The translations under genes were made by a program, and so were the position numbers. From Chromera velia (lineage: Eukaryota; Sar; Chromeraceae): 64,000 nt of DNA. Positions within the stretch are counted from its first letter, which is position 1, and the number at the start of each line of letters is the position of its first letter. Below are positions 21,455 to 32,796 of the stretch, one piece after another. A model generated the notes under the pieces. That model was given only the letters and a program-made list of their open reading frames with translations. It did no database searches and was not told where the DNA came from. The stretch is taken from the NCBI GenBank assembly GCA_018398765.1, contig JAHBMJ010005802.1, positions 1 to 64,000 on the forward strand. The letters run 5' to 3'.

Positions 21455-22764
21455 TTCTTTCTTTCTTTCTTCTTTCTTTCTTTCTTTCTTTCTTAAAGTT
21501 TCTTTCTTTCTTTCTTTCCTTCCTTCTCTCTCTCTTTCCGCTTTCTGTCTTTCTTTCGGAATCTTTCCGCTTTTGTTCTTTGTTTTCTCTTGAACGAGTC
21601 TACCTGTTGGTTAGGGCATAAAAAGTGAGTAAAATGTAATGGAAATTCAATCACGTCACGCATGCATGTGTCTGTATAGTCTGAGGCTCTTAAAATAAGA
21701 TATGATAAAACAGGATAAGATTTATGTTCCGAATTCCCCCGCAGTCCTCGCTTATCTATCGAATGCCTAACATTAGAAGTATCCGCAACTGGATACGGAT
21801 AGCGATGGCACGTCATAACCATATAGTCATGATGCCCACAACAAAATATTTAGGAAACAGTGCTGCAAACTTCGAGAAAATCTTTAATAGAAATATAAAA
21901 CAGATAAAGTTTTGATAGATATAATAAAAATATGCATATGCTATAATATTATAAGGTATATGCATCAAATTGCATTTATGTGCACTGCTGGTTACAGTGA
22001 TGATTGACGAGACTTTAGGGCTTCTAGGTTTTTTCTACGTGGGTAAGTCTATTCTATACAAGTCCAAGTACTTTCACGCCTTTCCATTAATGATCTACTT
22101 CAATCAACTGTGGTTTCATTTCTCTGCATGCTTTTCATGCGGCTTAATTCAATCAGATGTGTACCGCTTTCCATACATTTAATTCGCTCACTTCCTTGCT
22201 CGTACTGCGCAGAGCGCGGTACCGCTGCGCGTTGGTACCTTTGTGTTTTGTCAGTCTCGCGTTGGTCTGGCTTAGTGCCTCTCTACGCCGATTTACCTTT
22301 CACTACGGCTTCATCAGGCGCATCCTTTTCTTTTTCACGGAGTGATCAACCGTACAATTTAGAATTCGAGATGTCTATTCGAAAGCTACTTCCTTTAGGT
22401 TTGAGAATTTGGATGTGCAGACACAGCTGTAACGGTTTTTCAGCCCCGGGCCCCCAAAGCTGAATGCTGAGCTGTTGAATTCACCCGCAGGAATTCACTT
22501 TCTCCTTTCAATCTCATCTCCCTTCTTGCTTGGCATTTTTATATCACGAATTGAATTGGAGCGCTTGCAACTCCTGTGTTGAACGTTGTCGTACCACGGT
22601 GTATTACTTTGTAGTCTTGTCTCTCTCTCATCCTCAATCCTCCTCCCTCTTCTCTTGTTCTCGCCACTCTGTCTTACTCTGTCTGTTTGATGTCCTTCAC
22701 CAGCCATCGCCGTGTCCCTCCTCCCAGGTGCCTGTATCTGCGGAGGCCATGAGAATTCATCATC
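20780..22764. other. Intergenic with pyrimidine simple repeats
   Basis: Contains CTTT/CTTCC simple repeats at about 21180-21540 (the 192-codon frame 21015-21593 is merely Phe/Ser repeat translation). An AT-rich part follows (21600-22100), then mixed sequence. No gene is supported. Confidence 0.6.
21340..21540. repeat. (CTTT)n microsatellite
   Basis: Nearly pure CTTT units broken by a few CTTCC and TTTTC variants. Confidence 0.9.
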
Positions 22765-23795
22765 TTAATCATCATCATTCATTTCTTTTTCTTTCTTATC
22801 TCCTGTTTCTACTCCTGTGGGTGTGTAGATGATTCGTCCGGCCTTTTCCTTTTCCAACAATGATGCAAGCAAGTCAACAGACATTAGCTTTATCAATATG
22901 TCTGCATAGTTCTGTACTCCACTCACATGTTGCACTGCAATCTTTCCTTCCTTCAAACTGTCAAACACAGCAAGAGTAGGAATAACAGAAACCTTTCTCC
23001 CCCAATCTCTCTAAGTTTCTGCACTAATGCTCTCTCTTATGGCTTTGGATTCCTTGCTTTGAGCATCTTGCAGACACCGTCAGAGTCTGTTCGAATGACG
23101 CATTTCATCCTTGCGTCCCTCCAAATATCCTTGATGAATCTCATCACCACAAATCTGTAATCCAGCACGTCTTCCAACGCTATCAACTCTCCCCTATTGC
23201 TGCTTCTCACAAATCTTTTCTGCTTTCTGCTCTTCCAAGCTATTGGTCTCCCATTGATCAAGAGAATCCAGCCTGTTTGCGGATGAGGATACGCATCACT
23301 TCCCCTTGCAACATCATAATACAGAAGTACCTCCATCGGTTCATGGTGCTTCGGTGGATCCAAAAGGATTCCCCTGTTTGATGTTGCCTTACCGTACTTG
23401 ATTGCACGATTCAGCAATCTCTATGCTCGGACTGTCGGGCTCTGGTTGAATTGGCTGAGCCAAGCGGAAGCATACTCTAAGTCGGATCGTGTGCAATGTG
23501 CTGTATACGATAAGTCCCCCAACAACTGTCTGTACCTTTTGTGTCCTTCTGCATCCAGCGTTTCGGATTTGTCTTCTTCTCTGTTCACTCTTGAAGGCAA
23601 TGGCTGTGTGGGTATCTTGCTCTGCTCTCCTGGAATGCTCTCAACATATTGCTTCTGTGAGCACCAGATACGTCCATTCGGGAGAATTTCGTAATCACTC
23701 CCGACATACCTCCGGAGCCTCTCAGGTTCTTTACATTCTACCACCTGAGGTCCACCTCTGCGATTTCCGTCACCATTTCTGACATGCTCCCATCT
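22765..23795 (-). pseudogene. Copia reverse transcriptase/RNase H fragment (fossil)
   Basis: On the minus strand, pieces in conserved order show the C-terminal reverse-transcriptase segment (with LLGDLSYTAHCTRSDLEYA), an RNase H domain (TGWILLINGRPIAWKSRKQ, then RGELIALEDVL), and the VQHVSGVQNYADILIKLMS tail typical of copia polyproteins. No LTR was found next to it, and gag and integrase are absent. It is a truncated, broken fragment distinct from the element at 12172-18431. Confidence 0.85.
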
Positions 23796-24209
23796 AGAGA
23801 GAGAGGGCCGAGCCCCTCCCCGCCGGGGCTTGCGTCAGATATCATGCAGCTATCATGCAGCTAGCCTATAGGTCGAGATATGTCGAGATAGCTAGGTCGA
23901 GAGGTGGGACATGCAGGTGGCCGTTGCTGAATTTAGGAGACGCCGCCGAAACTTCACAGTAGAAGGATGTAGAAGGTACATGAAGGACGCGTACGATCGC
24001 GTACGTACCTCAGCCTCTTCATGCCTCTTCAGGATATTAATACCGTATTAATAAGTACGCACGGCTCTGACGGAATCTCTAGTTCGCTTTGCTAAGTTTC
24101 GTGCGAAAGCCGAATAAGCGACTCGAACGGAATCCGACTTCCCCTCTTCGCCGGCCAATCCAGGCTTTTTGAGGTCACTCCGCTTCAGAGTGCAACGGCG
24201 ATCGTCAAG
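23796..24209. other. Intergenic upstream of the MICU-like gene, with short direct repeats
   Basis: Holds ATCATGCAGCT twice (about 23841-23862) and GTCGAGATA-type words three times just after it. No TATA box or other promoter element is convincing. The MICU start codon is at 24210. Confidence 0.45.
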
Positions 24210-25493
24210 ATGAGTGCTGGACGGTTTTCCCGAGCCCTGGTGCCCACAGCAATGGGTGTCGCTTTCGCCCTGACGGTGACGAACGGACAGAACCGAAGGA
24301 CTAAAAGTGCTCAGGCAGCTGCGCACCTTTCCCCTTCCGGCCGCATTGACATGACGTATCTTCAAGGGTGGTTCGAGAAGCACGCGTCTCTGAGGGAGAG
24401 CAGGGGAAACGAGGAGCTGCGAGTGATGGGCAAGGACGATTTCTTCAAGGCCATCTGCCCGAGGGAGGGACTAGACCCCTCAAGCCTCCCAGACTCAGTC
24501 AAACGAAAAACGGAGAAGATCTTCAAGTAGGTAGCTTCAATGCAGTTGATTGCGTTGTGTGTGGATACGAGAACTCTGGATGTCCCTGGAATAACGCGAG
24601 GCAAAGAGACAGACAGCAATCGAAAGATAGAGAAGGCAGAGGGACACCAAAACCACACTCTGATTCTCTCTTCCGTCTGCTGATCCTTTTGTCTTCTGGA
24701 GATCCCCTGCCGTTCTTCCCTCTTTGTCGAGTATCGCTCTTCCCTTTTCCGAATTCTTCCCCCTGCTTTGTGCCTTTTTGTTTGCGTACATGTGGCATGC
24801 AGGGAGGCAGACTTCTCTGGAGGGGGCACGGTGGACTTTCGGGAATTCGTCCTCTTCATGACACTCCTCAGTCAGTCAGTCAGTCAGTGTAGGTGTCTCT
24901 TTCTTTGTCGGTTCACAGTGTGTGGCAGACGCCGAATGATGGCAAAATCTGCGTTAATTCGCTTGGCCCAGATCACGGCTGCCTGTCCGGCTATTTGATT
25001 GGCCGAGGGGCCGAAAGGGTGTGTGTTTAGGAAATCAAGAGGAAATGGGTCCGCAGGGTTGTCGGTGAGTTCGTTTTAGAAAGAAAGAAAGAAACACGCA
25101 CACACACACGACGCATCCTAGAATTCAGACGACTGGGTTGCCCTGTTGACGGTCTCTTTCGACTTTGTAAGTCTTTTCTCTGGCTTATCTCGGCACGTCT
25201 TTTGCTGTTCTGTCTGGCCGTGCACGTCTCTTTTTTCTGATTTTGTCTTTTCTGCCTTCCTTCGGATACATGTGCATCCCTCCTTGCAAGTGCATAGATG
25301 TGTTCCCCTGTGATGAATGTTCTCATGCACTCCTTCTCTCTCGCCTCGACAGCATTTGAGCTCAAAGATTCGCCATTAATTGTGTGGTGAAGTAAATTGT
25401 GCTTGACGAGACTGCTGCTTGCAGATTCGCCGATAGACAACTTTCATCTTGCTTTCTCTTTGCTTGACAAGGGTCAGTCAGACGTCAGCCAGA

Positions 25494-25538
<45 letters not shown>

Positions 25539-25622
25539 TCTCTTTCTCTTTCTCTCTCCCTCTCTTTCTCTTTCTCTCTCCCTCTCTTTCTCTTTCTCTC
25601 TCTCCCACCCTCCCTCTCTCTT

Positions 25623-25667
<45 letters not shown>

Positions 25668-27251
25668 CTCTCTCTCTCTCCATGTTTCTATCTATCTCTG
25701 TCCGTCATTCCAGACCTTTTCAAGTAAATGCCGCACTGCCACAAGTGAATTGATGATATTTCATCACCTCCCTGCAGACGGAAACGGACAACTTGACCGG
25801 AGCGAGATGGGGCTGTTGCTGGAGATGGTTGTGAGGGAGTCCTGCAAGGAGATGAAGACCGCAGCCAACAAAGAGGAGGCAAAACAGTTCCTCGAGACCA
25901 TCACGGGATCCCCTTTTTTTCAGAGACTGTTCGGAGATACGGGAGACAGGTCAGGCAGAGAGTCAGACAGAAAGATGAAGGAAGGGGTGAATCAAGTCAC
26001 GTCAAGAGTTTTCTCAGTAGGTCGATCGGTCATGCAAGTCATGCAGTCAGTCTGTCAGTCGTCTCTTTTTTTATTCAGTCTCGGCTTGTCAATGACTTGC
26101 TCTCTCGACATCTCTCTCTGAATAGCTTGGCGCAGTCTCGAAGGGCACCTGTCGATCCATGCTCTACTTTCCATGTGTCGGCCCTGTCTATCGGGCCTCA
26201 TCCAACCTTTCCCTCCTGTCTGTGTTCAGGGCTGCGGGATTTTCGGAGTTTGCTGCAGAGGTGCAGGGTCTGATGGACCTTCTTCTTCGGATGCAGTTTT
26301 TGGTTTTGTGTGCGCTCGAGGGCACTGCCTCGGTCGACAGGGAGGCGTTGAGTCCGATTGGGTTCCTCAGCTACATCCGTGAGAATGGGCACAGGAGGCT
26401 GATGAGGGGGGCAAGGGGGAAGGGGGGGGAGGGAGAGAGGCAGAAGGAAAGGGAGAAACAGTTGGTTGCGGGACTGGATTGTATCTGCTTTGAGGATTTC
26501 AGACTATTCTCCAAGTCAGTCACTGAGTTAATTGGTGACGTTTCGTCTTCTACTTTCTGCTCGCGCTGCCGCCCCCTTTTTTTTGTGAGAGGTGCAAGTC
26601 CCTGTCAGAATGACTCTTGTTGAAGATATTCACGCTGCCAGTGACTGTGTGCCTGTATTAGGGCGCTTTGTTTCGTCTGTTTCAGTCCCTTTGTGTTCGT
26701 CTTCCTTTTCTCCCAGGCTCTTTTGAAGGGAGAGACGAAGACAACTGTGTGCCAGTCACTTGTAGAGGAATTTTGAAGGAATTTGGAACAGAAAGAGCGT
26801 TTGTTCTTTGAGCACTCGGAAGGAAGGAAACGAGGGAGGGAGGAAGGAAAAGAAAGCAAAAGCACAAGGCAGGCAGGCAGGCAGGCAGGCATGAAGAATC
26901 TATGTTGCTCTCTGTGTCCGCTGTCTGATTCGGACACTGTCAATCGATTTTCTCTTTGCCGTTTTTTTCTGCTCTGACAGTTCATCTGGTTCCTCAATCA
27001 CTCCCCTTCCGTCCTTTGTTTCTTCATTGATCCGTTCCGGTTTTTGCTTTTTCCTTGGAGTATGGATCGCCGTGTTCGTTTCTTTTCGCCTTTTTTCTGT
27101 TGATGATGTCCCTGCCTGTGCAGACTCTGCGAGAGGGTGCACGAGCTGGAAACTGTCCTTGTGATGTCCACTCACGACAAGAAAAAGGTCAGTCAGTCAG
27201 TCATACAGTCAGTGCATTAGCATGTGTGCTTCAGTCAGAAAGAAACACCCC

Positions 27252-27292
<41 letters not shown>

Positions 27293-27312
27293 ACATGCAC
27301 AGACACACCCAT

Positions 27313-27346
<34 letters not shown>

Positions 27347-28343
27347 ACAGTAAAGGACGTAAATCTGCTTGGAGTCGAAGGGCAATGACAAAAAGCGAAG
27401 CTGAGAAAAGCTTTTATTTCTTTCATACTGCAGTCACACGATTTATCCTTCGCTCATTTTACTTCACTGCCCGTCGGTCTCTATGTTTCTCTCTCACCCT
27501 TTGAGATTGATGGTCACTCCCTGCTTTGTTCATGCGTTTCCTCTGTTTGTTGCTTATTTTCTAAACCCTGTCACCTTCCTCTCTGCCACTCTGCGATCCC
27601 GTAATCGACTCTACAAACAGATTGACCTCGCGACCTTCGAAAAGCTTTGTGCCGTCGTCGGTCAGTGCCTCTGCCATTTCTTCTTACCTAGTCTTCTGTT
27701 TTTTTTTCGCCGAGACGGTCCTGCCGCTTTCGCGTTGCATCTTCCTCGATCGGTTTTTTCCGGTTGTCCGGCCTTGGAACCACATTTGTGGACTGTCTCT
27801 CTTTTCCTTTACTCTCCCGGAATATCTCAAGTGTGTGGTACTCTGTTGCCTGCCCTCCCTCTCTTATCTGCGAGGGCCTGTTTCATGGCGTGGCTTTTGA
27901 AGCTCTGTTCTTTTCACTGACAATCTCTTTCCCCGTGTGTCTGAAGGTTTGTTCACCTACTTTCTCGAAGATGGTCCCGATAAATTACATGCTGTTCCTC
28001 TCTTCGTGCATGCAGGGGCTCCTTTGAAGGGCGCACCCCTACAGATTTTGTTCAAATCAATTGACAGGGATAACTCGGGACTGATAGGTAGGCAGTCGCT
28101 GGGTGGATCTCTGGCCCTTCTCAATGAATTGGGATATAAAGCGAATCGGTTCATTGACTCCACTTGGGGTCCTTTTTTTCGCCTCTCTCAGTATGTAGAT
28201 CTCTCTGAATCGTTTTCTCTGCATGTCTTCCTCTCCTTCATGGAATCTGTCCAACTTTTCCATGCGACTATCTGCTTTGCTCTTTTTTTTGCTCAAGATC
28301 CATGCTCTTTTGTCCTTTCCCCAGCCGTCTGCATACCTGTCGG

Positions 28344-28385
<42 letters not shown>

Positions 28386-29154
28386 TGTGCATGTGTGCAG
28401 ACCCCCACGAGCTGATGGACTATCTGGAGTCTGCGGGCGTGAACAAAGACAACGGTACGTCAGTCATCTGTTTTGTTTCACGAAAAAGTTGAAGGGGAGG
28501 AAACGGGAAGGGGCTGCATGGGAAAATCAGGGAGAGGCATTTTTCTGTGAGGGCTTCGTGACACGTCTCTTGGTTTGTTTATTTTTTTGTTTGTTTGTTC
28601 GTTTTGGTTTCGCTTGGTGCGGTGAAAGAAATTGGGCAGCCTCGGCCAGGATACCCGTTCGTTCGATCTCAGTGTATTTCTCCGTCCTCCTGCGTACCTG
28701 TGGTATCGACCAGCTGCTTTGACTTTGTTTCAATTTCGATGTCTGTCCTCGGCCGAACTTTGAACTCTTTCTTCTCGTCTTGCGACATGTTTTTCGGTGT
28801 CGTCTGCAGATCCTCCTGTCGGTTACTTTTTCTGCTTTTGTTTCCATCGCCAAAACCCTCAGCAGAAGGTTCTTCTTCGAGCAGCGATTGATCGATCAAT
28901 GCTGAGAGGCACGAATGCTTTCTCGTGTGTGTAGGAGGATTCATGACACAGTTTCTGTCTTTGCCTTTCTTTCTCTGCATATTCTTTGGCTGAAACACGT
29001 AATGTTCGTCCGTCTGAGTGACTATACTCCACGTGCGATGACGAATCGGTTGGACGGTCTCTGACTCCTTGCCGACCTCCCTGCAGTTGCGGACATAAAA
29101 GGCGGGGAGACGCGTTGGGAGGAATTCAGACAGTGTCTGAACCGCGTTTGGTGA
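24210..29154 (+). CDS. MICU1: MICU-family mitochondrial calcium uptake regulator, 10 exons
   Basis: Exons 24210-24526, 24803-24870, 25425-25472, 25778-25949, 26230-26514, 27124-27187, 27621-27660, 28016-28087, 28401-28454 and 29087-29154 join in phase to 395 residues. MICU proteins gate the calcium uniporter from the intermembrane space (family knowledge). The N-terminus (about 1-36) is basic with few acids, like a mitochondrial leader. A MICU-like block VMGKDDFFKAICP (72-84) corresponds to MTPEDFVRSITP of animals. Next comes a degenerate EF region GGGTVDFREFVLFMTLL, then NSPIDNFHLAFSLL running into a canonical EF loop (DKDGNGQLDRSE, 143-154). The second canonical loop is DRDNSGLIDPHE (348-359), formed across the exon 8/9 junction. 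Both loops keep the calcium ligands. The protein is shorter than human MICU1. Remaining doubt concerns the exon 5/6 and 6/7 junctions. Confidence 0.85.
25497..25680. repeat. (CT)n repeat in MICU intron 3
   Basis: Long CT/CTTT tract, purely intronic. The overlapping Ser/Leu frames are translations of the repeat. Confidence 0.9.
27245..27342. repeat. (AC)n and (AG)n repeats in MICU intron 6
   Basis: An AC dinucleotide run at 27253-27290 and an AG run at about 27319-27342, about 60 bases after the exon 6 donor. Confidence 0.9.
28346..28400. repeat. (GT)n repeat next to the MICU exon 9 acceptor
   Basis: The GT run extends almost to the 3' splice site (CAG at 28398-28400). It replaces the usual pyrimidine tract. 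Confidence 0.85.
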
Positions 29155-29652
29155 AGATCAGATAACTTGAATAATTCATGCACCATTTTCACTGTGTACA
29201 TGCTGCTGCATTGCTGCACACATGCCTAGATCTCTGTCAAACAGTATCAGAGAACTTAAATTGGTTTAGCACTGAAGCTCAGCCAAAAATGGCCCCTTGA
29301 CTGGCTGATTAGCTGAACTTAGCCAAAGAGCTGAGCATGTCTTTTATAATTCAAATTGGGCATGTTTTTAATGATAAATTAATGCAAATTCATATGTGGA
29401 AAAAACTTTCTTTTCTCAGAGAAAATGACTAGGAAAATTATCATTGAACAGGATTGTTAAATACCGATAAGTGTATAGAAGTAGCAAAAAATGATAGAAA
29501 AAATAGAACCGACTCCCCCCCTTTTTTTTTGCTTTTGGTGTTTTTTTTGTGCTGTCGGTGCATGATAAGTGATAAGTGATTTAGTGGTGGCCTAGGACAC
29601 TGTCGTCATAACTAGCATCATAAGGCTAAGTCTAGGACTAAGCACCATATAG
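29155..29652. other. 3' flank of the MICU-like gene, AT-rich intergenic
   Basis: GC content drops from about 29250. A T/G-rich patch lies at 29516-29560. No gene is recognised. Confidence 0.5.
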
Positions 29653-29662
29653 ACTGCAGCTT

Positions 29663-30176
29663 ACACAGTACGGTTAGGAGTAACGAAAGTAGGATGGTTA
29701 CTAGGCGGCCGCTAGGCCGCCCAGTTACCAATTTTGTGGTTACGGTAGTACTGTTCTAATAGTAGTGGTAGTAGCTAAAAATAGGCAGATTTAGCCATAT
29801 TCTGAGTCAAACTTAACATATAAAACCAATTTAGACTAGTAAAAATAGTATTTTTAGCATTTATTAAAAGTTTATTTTAGTAAAATTCAATGTTCATCAT
29901 TTTATGACTGAACTCTAACTATGTATAGCATGAGTTATTTGAGTATAGTCATTTCAGGTAATTTCAGGGCTTTAAATTGCTAATGAGTTAAGTGATTAAG
30001 CTTTAAAATATAGGTCTAGCAACTATTTTTACCAGAGTTTTTCCTTGAACTACCATGGTAGTGGTACTAGTGGTATACGCCTTCAAGTCCGCCAGTTACC
30101 ATCTCATGGTTACCAAACTAACGGTAACTCGCTACTGGCTAAAAAACGCCGGTAGTAACTCCTAACCATACTGTGT
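29663..30176. mobile_element. Mutator-like MITE with 10-bp target duplication
   Basis: The terminal inverted repeats start ACACAGTA[C/T]GGTTAGGAGT on both sides and match for about 22 bp with two or three mismatches. The exact 10-bp direct repeat ACTGCAGCTT flanks the element at 29653-29662 and 30177-30186. Target duplications of 8-11 bp point to the Mutator/MULE superfamily (established knowledge). The 514-bp interior is non-coding. Near both ends it holds clusters of GGTTAC/GTAACC words, which could be transposase-binding subrepeats. Confidence 0.8.
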
Positions 30177-30186
30177 ACTGCAGCTT

Positions 30187-30926
30187 TTGATTGAGTCTGA
30201 CAGAGAAAACATATTGACTATAGAGTCTACTACAGAATTTAGTACAGAGTCTTATAAATACAGTCAGAAAACTTGAGTTTGGAAAGGGGACCGGTGTAGG
30301 CTTCCCAGAGAGCGGCGCAGCCTAGGTTAGCACACGTATGCACACGCCTTAGAAGCAGGCTTGGAAGAGACGGAAACTGCAAGGTCACACAGCCTGACTT
30401 TTTTTAAGTTTTTTGACTGCATGCGTGCGCGCAACGTTGATTCGTGCAACACTCTGACGCACGCGAACAACACTCTCACAGACGCTGCAACGCGGCGCAC
30501 GTTATACCGGCCCGCCGTGTCCTTTTTTTTTTTCGTAGTATTGCCAAATTAATTATAACGCTCTGCAACATTCGGTCGCAACATTCATCTCATCTCAAGC
30601 GCAGTTCACAACGCTTTGCAACACTGCAACAGTTCTGTTCAAGTACAGACGGACCGTGTACGGTCTTAGTAGACGGCTCTGACAACCAGCAGGAGTGACA
30701 CCAGTCATTCTAGGCAGACTTCAGTTCTTTGCATATCTACTTGCTCCATCCAGGATCCATGTATGACGTATTTGAGGTTATCTGTTCTTGCGTTGGGAGT
30801 CCGACTCCGTCCGAGTCACTTTCCGACCTTCGGAATCAGATGAGCGCACTTGCAACGAGCCAAGCGTTGCAGAGAAAATTTTCTGTGCCTGTCTGTTGAC
30901 GTGAACCGACAAGCCGTGACTTCAAA
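30187..30926. other. Intergenic, upstream of the zinc-motif genes
   Basis: Mixed sequence with recurrent GCAACA/CGCAAC words at 30430-30640. Short frames have no recognisable product. Confidence 0.45.
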
Positions 30927-32431
30927 ATGAGATGTATTGCCACGAAGCTCTATCGACGTGATTCAGGCCATTCTCTTCGATCTGCAGTCTCCTCCCTTCT
31001 CCAGAGAACTCCTGCCCTCTTCTCAGAGAATGAAAGGCAGAGAACGAAGCCGTCCATCATGCATGGAAGATGGAGTATTCAAGCAGCGACAAGGCAAACC
31101 AGGTATCACAGTCTTGCCCAAGACAGTTTGAGGCTTTCTCTCACAAGCAACCCTCGCATTCCAACAACAAGGGTGCCTCTGAAGACAGGGGGCGAAGGAG
31201 GACTGCGGAACCAGTCTTTTCCTCCCCCAGACTCCCGTCTGAGCCCTTTAGCTCCTCCATTCAGCTACAGGGCTGCTGAAGAGAGGCGCCTCCACGTACC
31301 CCGTATCCAATCCGTCTATGCACTCCTCCATGATCAAAGGCAGTTCAGAAAAGATAGTCGCGCCTCTGCTACCTCTCTGCAATTGCTGACTGTGACATAT
31401 AGGGCGCGGGCAAGTCTGGGAAACGAGGCTTTTGGAGGAATCCAATGTACCTATTTTTCAACGGAAGCCGTGCCACGGATCGGGGAGAGGGAGGCAATTG
31501 AGGAGATTGTTATGAGAGGGAGCTGTATTTCTCCTACTCGTAATTCAGGGAAGGAGTTCCTCGACACTGCTTCTCCGAATAGAAACCGTAGGCAGAGACC
31601 ACTGTGCCCACATGGTAGGATAAAATATCTTTGCAGAGATTGTGGAGGGGGCGGAATTTGCGAGCACAGACACCAGCGCAAGCATTGCAAGGAGTGCGGG
31701 GGCACACAAGTGTGGCCGTCAGCACTCCCAATGCAAAGACTGCGGAGGAAAAGGGATTTGTGAACATGGGCGAAGGCGTCATAACTGTGGAGTGTGTGGG
31801 GGCAGCTCGATCTGCGCTCATGGTCGGGTGCGTGCTAATTGCAAAGAGTGTGGGGGGAGCGCCATTTATGCACACGGGCGCATCAAGTATGCCTGCGTTG
31901 GCTGTCGTGGCAGTTCGATTTGTGCACACGGTCGTCCTCGCAGTGTATGTCGAGAGTGCGGGGGTAGCAGCATCTGTGAGCATGGGCGCCAGAGAAGCGC
32001 CTGTGCAGAATGCCAGAAAGATAACCCCGCTTTCATAGAAAGGCGTGAAAGGCGTAGAGTAAGGTACAGAGAGGATGTTGCATATCGATTGACCTATACT
32101 GTCAGGAATTCAGTCAGCAGATGCCTTACTGCTGTCCGCAAAGGCAAAGCCCCCGCTCAAAGCAAACGCACCCGCGAGTACCTCGGTTGTTCGTTCCCCG
32201 ACCTCAAAGCCCACCTCGAGAAAGACGACTTCCACGGCAACCCCGGAATGTCGTGGGAGAATTACGGGAGTTTGTGGCACGTTGACCATATTGTGCCGAT
32301 TATGTTCCCTGAACCCAACGGTAAGAGGCCAGACGCACAGACTCAGCTAGGCCGCCTGCACTTCTCAAATCTGCAGCCGATGTGGTCGGAGGAGAATCGC
32401 AGAAAGGGCAACAGATTTGTCGGAAAACCGC
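30927..32431 (+). pseudogene. Zinc-motif array plus HNH nuclease, upstream copy, frame-disrupted
   Basis: The frame from ATG 30927 runs through about 220 residues of unrecognised sequence into two 18-residue zinc motifs (CPHGRIKYLCRDC and the next unit). The array then continues in another frame from about 31700. Compared with its neighbours, the third motif lacks about 8 bases at the C-x2-H pair, so this is a deletion, an assembly error or a very small splice event. Five more motifs follow; one has Tyr in place of the first Cys (YAHGRIKY). After a basic linker comes a phage/giant-virus-type HNH domain: YLGCSFPDLKAHLEKDDF, SWENYG, WHVDHIVPI and LHFSNLQPMWSEENRRKGNR. The frame has no stop after the HNH domain and reads on into the next gene. 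It is a close paralogue of 32797-33864. Confidence 0.7.
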
Positions 32432-32796
32432 CCCCTCTTCTTTTCCCACCCCCAATACCCGCCCCCAGCGCAGACTGCTACAGTTTCCAGAAAAAAAATC
32501 GGGTCAACACGCCTGTCTCTGGGATCCGAGGCGTGCGAAGCTTCTCCTCACTGACTGCGTGCATTGTGTCCCCATGGGACAGTCGTTTCTGTAGCAAAGC
32601 CACGTACCACTTTTCAGAAGGGTCTGGTTCAAGACAGTGGGGGGTGGTATTGGGTGGGCGAAGGTGTGACGGACGGAGAATACCCCCCGTTACATGCCAA
32701 ATCAGGTCATCCTCTGTCTTTCTTTCCTCTCTTTGTCGAGACAAGGTGCACGAGCGCTCAGACAATCCTCCTCCCGGAGAGGGCGGGCACGTCCAA
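32432..32796 (+). other. Linker between the two zinc-motif/HNH genes
   Basis: The frame stays open from the upstream HNH domain to the Met at 32797, but the translation is Pro/Ser-rich and unlike either gene. It is probably intergenic or intronic sequence that happens to be open. Confidence 0.5.

Noticed and set aside
21015-21593. 192-codon Phe/Ser-rich frame
   Set aside because: Translation of CTTT microsatellite.
27937-28722. 261-codon plus frame
   Set aside because: Open by chance across MICU exon 8 and the adjoining introns, including a GT repeat. Only 28016-28087 and 28401-28454 are supported as exons.
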